A stretch of DNA of 9,845 nucleotides, from NCBI GenBank assembly GCA_028714995.1, contig JAQTLI010000070.1:1-9845 (forward strand), read 5' to 3'. The stretch's first letter is position 1; each line of letters begins with the position of its first letter. This stretch comes from Methylobacter sp. Lineage in GTDB: Bacteria; Pseudomonadota; Gammaproteobacteria; Methylococcales; Methylomonadaceae. Of the stretch, positions 5,339 to 9,845 are shown piece after piece. A program made the translations under genes and the position numbers. The notes under the pieces are model-generated. The model was not told where the DNA came from. It saw nothing but the letters and a program-made list of their open reading frames with translations, and made no database searches.

Positions 5339-6430
5339 ATGAATATCGTGAGCATCCGTTTTTTGGTTTCTTTATTGCTGCTGTGGATTAGTGTTGCCGA
5401 TGTTTACAGTGATAAAAGTCACCTAATGTCGTGCCGGTCCTTTTATGGCAGATTGAATGACTTGAAATTGCAGCAACCACCAAGGCGAGTACTGCTTGTA
5501 CCTTTACTGAGCAAGGAACCGCATACTACTGAGAGCCCAAGGTGGTCTGAGCAACCCGCCCGCATTCTGGCAGCCTTTTATCGCAATCGGTTCAATGCGA
5601 CCGTTACGCAACTGCATGATATCTGGAGCTGGACGGATTATTACCAGCAAGTCGAGCAAATAGTGCAGCAGTCGCCCCCTTTCGACCGGGTTATTTTAAT
5701 CAGTCATGGTGGTTTCGACGGCCCTGTACTCACAAATGCCGTGTTTTGGCAAAACCTTCAAGTAACAGGAAACAAAGGCAAATTACTTCAGTTTTCCGAG
5801 TCTCAACCTGGACTTAAGCATGAGCTGTCCATTTCCTATGATACCGGAAAAAACCACATATTCAGCGATTACATGGCCACGCGCTGGCCTGAGCTGGCAT
5901 CGAAGCAACCGACCGATATCTGGCATCAGCTTAAGGGGATGGAAAAACAGTTACAGCCGCTCGACAATGCTTGTTTCGAACATTACTGCTCGCCGGATAA
6001 ACTGGCCACAAGCACGGAACAGCAGCGCGGAGACAGGCTCGATCTCTGTGAACTCATTTGCCGCGAATCGCTGTTCGAGCAAAAGACATCTGTTGAGATA
6101 TCCACGGAACGGTTCTTTCATTTCACAAAATCCCTGAGTTCGCTTGTAACTGCAAACGGCCTGATTTTTTTCGGTGCCTGCAACCCCGGAAGTCCGGCTC
6201 CAGTAAAAATGGTGGAGCCGGAGCCGGATGAAACCGAGTTGTTAATCAACTCAACCCTTGCTGGCGGGCCGCACCAAAGCTACGTGCACCTAATTAGCGC
6301 AGTAACCGGCCGAATCACCGCCGGTCCGATAGGAGAAAGCAGCGCTGAAGATGTTGTAAATCGAGTTATCATGTTTGAGACAGGTCGTTCTCAACACAAT
6401 TTATGCATCGTTGCTCCTGCGGCAAAGTGA
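5339..6430 (+). CDS. Exported protein of unknown function, possible clan CD-like fold
   Basis: An intact 363-residue protein that I cannot assign to a named family. MNIVSIRFLVSLLLLWISVA followed by DVYS forms a clear signal peptide with cleavage near residue 24, so it is periplasmic or secreted. The mature part has PRRVLLVPLL, a strand RVILISHGGFDGPVL with His123, and a second strand LIFFGACNPGSPAP with Cys281. A hydrophobic strand followed by His-Gly, then another ending in Ala-Cys, is the dyad layout of clan CD peptidases, though the 158-residue spacing is far wider than in caspases. The insert carries C212-x4-C217 and C237-x3-C241, which could form disulfides or bind metal. The C-terminal SAVTGRITAGP segment is reminiscent of the end of such folds. 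GGAG lies 10 bases before the ATG. It follows the decayed region and precedes the HugZ-like gene by under 100 bases on the same strand. Function is inference only. Confidence 0.8.
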   Translation: MNIVSIRFLVSLLLLWISVADVYSDKSHLMSCRSFYGRLNDLKLQQPPRRVLLVPLLSKEPHTTESPRWSEQPARILAAFYRNRFNATVTQLHDIWSWTDYYQQVEQIVQQSPPFDRVILISHGGFDGPVLTNAVFWQNLQVTGNKGKLLQFSESQPGLKHELSISYDTGKNHIFSDYMATRWPELASKQPTDIWHQLKGMEKQLQPLDNACFEHYCSPDKLATSTEQQRGDRLDLCELICRESLFEQKTSVEISTERFFHFTKSLSSLVTANGLIFFGACNPGSPAPVKMVEPEPDETELLINSTLAGGPHQSYVHLISAVTGRITAGPIGESSAEDVVNRVIMFETGRSQHNLCIVAPAAK

Positions 6431-6458
6431 TCATTTAGTAGTAAGGTACGCTATGCCT

Positions 6459-6470
6459 ACCTTTAAAGGT
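6459..6470. promoter_or_regulatory. Perfect 12-bp palindrome before the HugZ-like gene
   Basis: ACCTTTAAAGGT is a perfect palindrome in the short gap before the HugZ-like gene. A second dyad, AAGGTA (6443-6448) with TACCTT (6458-6463), overlaps it, so AAGGTA-type half-sites occur three times. This is a plausible operator or RNA hairpin. It does not match a Fur box. Confidence 0.35.
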
Positions 6471-6519
6471 TGCAGATCTCAATAAAGAAAATGTGCCTAA
6501 CCCAAATAGCATGCATAAA

Positions 6520-7023
6520 ATGAACGAAACAGACAACCTGACCGAAAGGGCAATCGATTTGCAGGAACTGCTTGCCACACAGCAAACACTGTTGCTATCG
6601 ACGGCTTCAGCAAGCTGCGTTCCTGATGTTAGCTACGCCCCCTTTGTACGGGACCAGGCGGGATGTTTCTATATCTTTGTCAGCGAGCTTGCTACTCATA
6701 CAGCCAACTTATTAAATAATCCGCAGGCCTCGGTCATGTTTATTCGCCAGGAATCCGAGGCTCGCAATCTTTTTGCGCGCGAACGTGCGGTATTCAACTG
6801 CACTGTCAAAGAGCTGAAGCCTGATGAGACAACTTACACCACACAGTTACTCGCGTTGCAGGATAAATTTGGCGAAGTTGTCAGTTTATTACGGTCGTTA
6901 ACCGATTTTCATTTATTTGCATTATGCCCGGAAAGCGGCCGATATGTTGCGGGTTTTGGTCAGGCCTACACAATTAATGTCAAGGATGGTACATTGCTCC
7001 CATTTACTAGAAAGCAAGATTGA
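6520..7023 (+). CDS. HugZ/HutZ-like split-barrel flavin-fold protein (PNPOx family)
   Basis: Member of the pyridoxamine 5'-phosphate oxidase-like split beta-barrel family, closest in pattern to the heme-utilisation proteins HugZ/HutZ, which degrade or carry heme in the cytosol. Typical segments are LQELLATQQTLLLSTAS, PDVSYAPFVRD, FYIFVSELATHTANLL, ASVMFIRQESEARNLFARER and the C-terminal FHLFALCPESGRYVAGFGQAY. Length is about 167 residues from this ATG. The frame is open upstream with GTG at 6493 and ATG at 6511 as alternatives; none has a good ribosome binding site, and 6520 best fits the usual short N-terminus. The protein ends KDGTLLPFTRKQD without the C-terminal histidine that I recall as the heme ligand of HutZ/HugZ, so heme binding is uncertain. 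No heme receptor or TonB gene is nearby. It is separated from the upstream exported-protein gene by a palindrome-bearing gap and followed by a terminator. Confidence 0.8.
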   Translation: MNETDNLTERAIDLQELLATQQTLLLSTASASCVPDVSYAPFVRDQAGCFYIFVSELATHTANLLNNPQASVMFIRQESEARNLFARERAVFNCTVKELKPDETTYTTQLLALQDKFGEVVSLLRSLTDFHLFALCPESGRYVAGFGQAYTINVKDGTLLPFTRKQD

Positions 7024-7052
7024 CCTGCACTGCTTTCTATCTTATTGTTTTT
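7008..7052 (+). terminator. Rho-independent terminator of the HugZ-like gene
   Basis: TAGAAAGCA (7008-7016) and TGCTTTCTA (7031-7039) form a perfect 9-bp stem with a 14-base loop, followed by the U-rich tail TCTTATTGTTTTT. The upstream arm lies in the last codons of the gene and the stop codon falls in the loop. The stem is AT-rich, so strength is moderate. Confidence 0.55.
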
Positions 7053-7187
7053 AAAATAGCCGCCATCTTACTTGCCTGAAAAATGGATGCTGGTTTACAG
7101 GGATGACAGAAATCTGAGTAGTAGGTGAATTGACCCTCTGATTCCCTTCATACTGGACCCCGTATTCTCAAGCTGACTTCCAATGCC

Positions 7188-9845
7188 ATGCCGTTAACAT
7201 CTTTTCATCCTATCGTCGCCCAGTGGTTCAATACACATTTCGACGCTCCCTCGGACGTTCAACGCCAAGCCTGGCCGGCAATTCGTGCGGGAGAATCCAC
7301 GCTGATCGCCGCTCCTACCGGCTCGGGTAAAACCCTGGCGGCATTTCTTGCGGCCATCGACCAGTTGGTGCAGCAGGGGCTGGAATCGCCGTTGCCTGAT
7401 GAAACCCGGATTCTCTATGTCTCGCCGCTCAAGGCGCTATCCAACGACATTCACAAAAACCTGGAACTGCCGCTGAACGGCATTCGCCTTGCATTGCTGG
7501 AAAACGGCCTGCCCGATGTCGCTATCCGGGCTCAAACCCGCACCGGCGATACCTCGCCGGCAGAACGTGCGGCAATGAAGCGCCATCCGCCGCATATTCT
7601 GGTCACCACCCCGGAATCCCTTTATATATTACTTACCTCGGATTCAGGACGCGAGATGTTGAGTTCGGTGCACAGCGTTATCGTCGATGAGATTCATGCA
7701 CTGGCAGGCAACAAGCGCGGCGCGCATCTTTCGCTCTCTCTGGAACGTCTGGCGCAACTGACGGCAATACCGCCGGTGCGCATCGGTTTATCCGCCACGC
7801 AAAAACCGGTCGAACTGATGGCGCACTTCCTTACCGGAATCCAGGCAACGCATTGCACGATTATCGATACCGGTCACAAACGACAGCGTGATCTGCAGAT
7901 AGAAGTCACCGGCTCGCCGCTGGAAGCGGTCATGGCGGCAGAGGTCTGGGGCGAAATCTACAATCGTCTTGAACAGCTGATCGAGCAGCACCGCACGACA
8001 CTGATTTTTGTGAACACCCGCCGTCTGGCCGAACGCGTGGCTGCGGCGCTGGCCGAACGCTTGGGCGAAGAATTTATCACTTCCCATCATGGCAGTCTGG
8101 CCAAGGAACACCGGCTATCGGCGGAACAGCGTTTAAAACAGGGCACGCTCAAAGCCCTGGTGGCGACGGCTTCATTGGAGCTCGGTATCGATATCGGCGA
8201 AGTGGACCTGGTTTGCCAGCTGGCCTCGCCGCATTCGATATCAACCTTTCTGCAACGGGTCGGGCGCTCCGGTCACCAACTTGGCGCTACGCCAAAAGGA
8301 CGCCTGTTTCCGCTGTCGCGCGATGATCTGGTGGAATGTACGGCCATGATGGCTGCGATTCAACGGGATAAACTGGACCACATCTCGATTCCTGATCATC
8401 CGCTGGACGTACTGGCTCAGCAGATCGTAGCCGAAATTGCCAGCCGCGAGTGGCACGAAAACGACCTTTATCAGGCCTTTTCTGCTGCCTGGCCTTACCG
8501 GGAACTGACGCACGAGCAGTTTATAGACGTCGTCAAAATGCTCAGCGACGGCTTTCATACGCGGCGCGGCCGGCGCGGTGCCTATCTGCACCGGGATGCC
8601 GTTCACGGCATGCTTCGTCCACGCAAAGGCGCACGGCTGACAGCGCTCCTTAACGGCGGGGCCATTCCCGACCAATTCGATTACGATGTCATCCTGCAGC
8701 CGGAAGGCATTTTTGTCGGCACCTTGAATGAAGACTTCGCTTTTGAAAGCCTGCCGGGCGATATATTCCAGCTGGGCAACAGCTCATACCGGATGCTCAA
8801 GATCGAACAGGGCCGGGTGTTTGTTGAAGATGCTCACGGACAGCCGCCCAACATTCCGTTCTGGATGGGTGAAGCGCCCGGTCGTAGCGATGAACTGTCG
8901 CTTGCCGTATCGGATCTACGCGCGGCCGTGGATGCCAAGCTCGAACAGGGAGAAGACGAGGCTTATCATTACCTCAAAGAGGACTTGCAGCTTCCCCATG
9001 CCGCAGCGGAACAACTGGCGCAATATCTGGCCGCGGCCAAGGCGGCTCTGACGGTCTTGCCTACGCAACAGAAAATCGTGTTCGAACGCTTCTTCGATGA
9101 AACCGGTGACATGCATTTCGTCATCCACTCGGCTTACGGCTCCCGGATTAACCGGGCCTGGGGCCTCGCACTGCGAAAACGCTTCTGCCGCCGCTTCAAC
9201 TTCGAACTACAGGCCGCCGCCAGCGAAGACACCATTGTGTTGTCGCTAGGTCCGACCCACAGTTTTCCGCTGGATGAACCCGCACAGTACCTCAAGGCGG
9301 CTACGGTCAAAGACATCCTGATTCAGGCGCTGTTAGCCGCCCCGATGTTTCCGTCGCGCTGGCGCTGGGTTGCCAACACCGCGCTGGCCGTGCCGCGCAA
9401 CCGCGCCGGCAAGAAAGTCCCGGCCTATTTTCAACGCAACGATGCCGAAGACCTTATCGCCCTAGTCTTTCCGGATCAGCTCGCCTGCCAGGAAAACATC
9501 GCCGGAAACCGGGAGATTCCCGATCACCCGCTGGTCAATCAGACCTTATCCGACTGTTTGCACGAGTTGATGGACATCGACGGCCTGGAACGATTGTTAA
9601 TCGGCATCGAACGGGGAACGATCACCGTCATCGCCAGGGATTTGGCCAGCCCTTCCCCGCTGGCCCTGGAAATACTGAACGCCCGGCCCTATGCCTTTTT
9701 AGACGATGCCCCGGCCGAGGAACGCAGAACTCTGGCGGTACAACAACGGCGTTTCATGGACCCGCAAAGCGCCGCCGACATCGGCCGCCTGAACCCCGAG
9801 GCCATCGAACGGGTGCGCATAGAAGCCTGGCCAGAAGCCCATACC
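7188..9845 (+). CDS. lhr: Lhr-family DEAD/DEAH-box ATP-dependent helicase, 5' part
   Basis: Superfamily 2 large helicase-related protein, an ATP-driven 3'-5' helicase acting on DNA and RNA-DNA hybrids and linked to DNA repair. The frame is open for 886 codons and runs off the window; full Lhr proteins have about 1,400-1,500 residues. Motifs seen: Q-x-R-Q-x-x-W segment near 25-29, Walker A APTGSGKT (42-49), Walker B DEIH (167-170), SAT (202-204), LIFVNTRR (motif IV region), TASLELGIDIG (motif V) and QRVGRSGH (motif VI, 356-363). After these come the winged-helix and Lhr core regions, including FWMGEAPGRS, SAYGSRINRAWG and the HELMDIDGLERLL segment, which favours Lhr proper over the shorter ligase-associated helicase. 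ATG 7188 is the first ATG after an in-frame TGA at 7131-7133; it has no clear Shine-Dalgarno sequence. It lies 164 bases after the HugZ-like gene, behind a terminator, so it is probably transcribed alone. Only weak promoter matches are seen in 7053-7187. Confidence 0.92.
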   Translation, partial: MPLTSFHPIVAQWFNTHFDAPSDVQRQAWPAIRAGESTLIAAPTGSGKTLAAFLAAIDQLVQQGLESPLPDETRILYVSPLKALSNDIHKNLELPLNGIRLALLENGLPDVAIRAQTRTGDTSPAERAAMKRHPPHILVTTPESLYILLTSDSGREMLSSVHSVIVDEIHALAGNKRGAHLSLSLERLAQLTAIPPVRIGLSATQKPVELMAHFLTGIQATHCTIIDTGHKRQRDLQIEVTGSPLEAVMAAEVWGEIYNRLEQLIEQHRTTLIFVNTRRLAERVAAALAERLGEEFITSHHGSLAKEHRLSAEQRLKQGTLKALVATASLELGIDIGEVDLVCQLASPHSISTFLQRVGRSGHQLGATPKGRLFPLSRDDLVECTAMMAAIQRDKLDHISIPDHPLDVLAQQIVAEIASREWHENDLYQAFSAAWPYRELTHEQFIDVVKMLSDGFHTRRGRRGAYLHRDAVHGMLRPRKGARLTALLNGGAIPDQFDYDVILQPEGIFVGTLNEDFAFESLPGDIFQLGNSSYRMLKIEQGRVFVEDAHGQPPNIPFWMGEAPGRSDELSLAVSDLRAAVDAKLEQGEDEAYHYLKEDLQLPHAAAEQLAQYLAAAKAALTVLPTQQKIVFERFFDETGDMHFVIHSAYGSRINRAWGLALRKRFCRRFNFELQAAASEDTIVLSLGPTHSFPLDEPAQYLKAATVKDILIQALLAAPMFPSRWRWVANTALAVPRNRAGKKVPAYFQRNDAEDLIALVFPDQLACQENIAGNREIPDHPLVNQTLSDCLHELMDIDGLERLLIGIERGTITVIARDLASPSPLALEILNARPYAFLDDAPAEERRTLAVQQRRFMDPQSAADIGRLNPEAIERVRIEAWPEAHT

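Noticed and set aside
3861..7139. TTGACCCTCT repeated at 3861-3870 and 7130-7139, bracketing the accessory block
   Set aside because: A 10-base match between two places in a 10 kb window is expected many times by chance, and no terminal inverted repeats or transposase accompany it.
8241..8675. Open minus-strand frame of 144 codons within the helicase gene, and similar frames on both strands across 7788-9316
   Set aside because: All are shadows of the continuous plus-strand Lhr frame, which contains the helicase motifs in order.

Overview
The window looks like a chromosomal segment of a gammaproteobacterium. A methanotroph-type relative (Methylococcales) is possible from the gene mix (IspA, a DUF5062-like protein, a rubredoxin next to sugar enzymes, HugZ, Lhr), but nothing in the sequence proves the genus. 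It has three parts: metabolic genes on the left, an accessory zone with decayed genes in the middle (about 3.3-6.5 kb), and a long, intact helicase gene on the right that runs off the window.

Left part. The 3' end of ispA (prenyl diphosphate synthase) reads rightward to 646 and converges on a leftward gene group. In transcription order that group is a Gfo/Idh/MocA-type NAD(P) oxidoreductase (3282-2269), a 56-residue rubredoxin (2244-2074), a PfkB-family sugar kinase resembling fructokinases (2033-1146) and a small DUF5062-like protein (1088-828). The gaps are 24, 40 and 57 bases, so one operon is likely. Upstream, a perfect AAACCGGTTT palindrome overlaps a plausible promoter and resembles operators of LacI-family sugar repressors.

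Middle part. A promoter-like sequence at 3704-3731 would give a roughly 290-base leader with several hairpins. The last hairpin includes the Shine-Dalgarno sequence of an exported-protein gene at 4029. That gene is split by a -1 frameshift near 4480-4490. Facing it on the minus strand is a wreck of a HepT-like (DUF86, HEPN) ribonuclease toxin. The HepT relic has lost its N-terminus, carries at least two frameshifts, and has a TAG codon where the tyrosine of the RX4HXY motif is expected. No MntA-type antitoxin partner is visible. Next come an intact 363-residue exported protein (5339-6430) and a HugZ/HutZ-type flavin-fold protein (about 6520-7023). Both exported proteins have a hydrophobic strand followed by a His-Gly type motif and a second strand ending in Ala-Cys. 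This resembles the His/Cys dyad of clan CD (caspase-like) peptidases and is an inference only.

Right part. From 7188 to the window edge one frame stays open for 886 codons and encodes the N-terminal two thirds or so of an Lhr-family superfamily 2 helicase. No tRNA, rRNA, CRISPR array or intact insertion sequence was seen.
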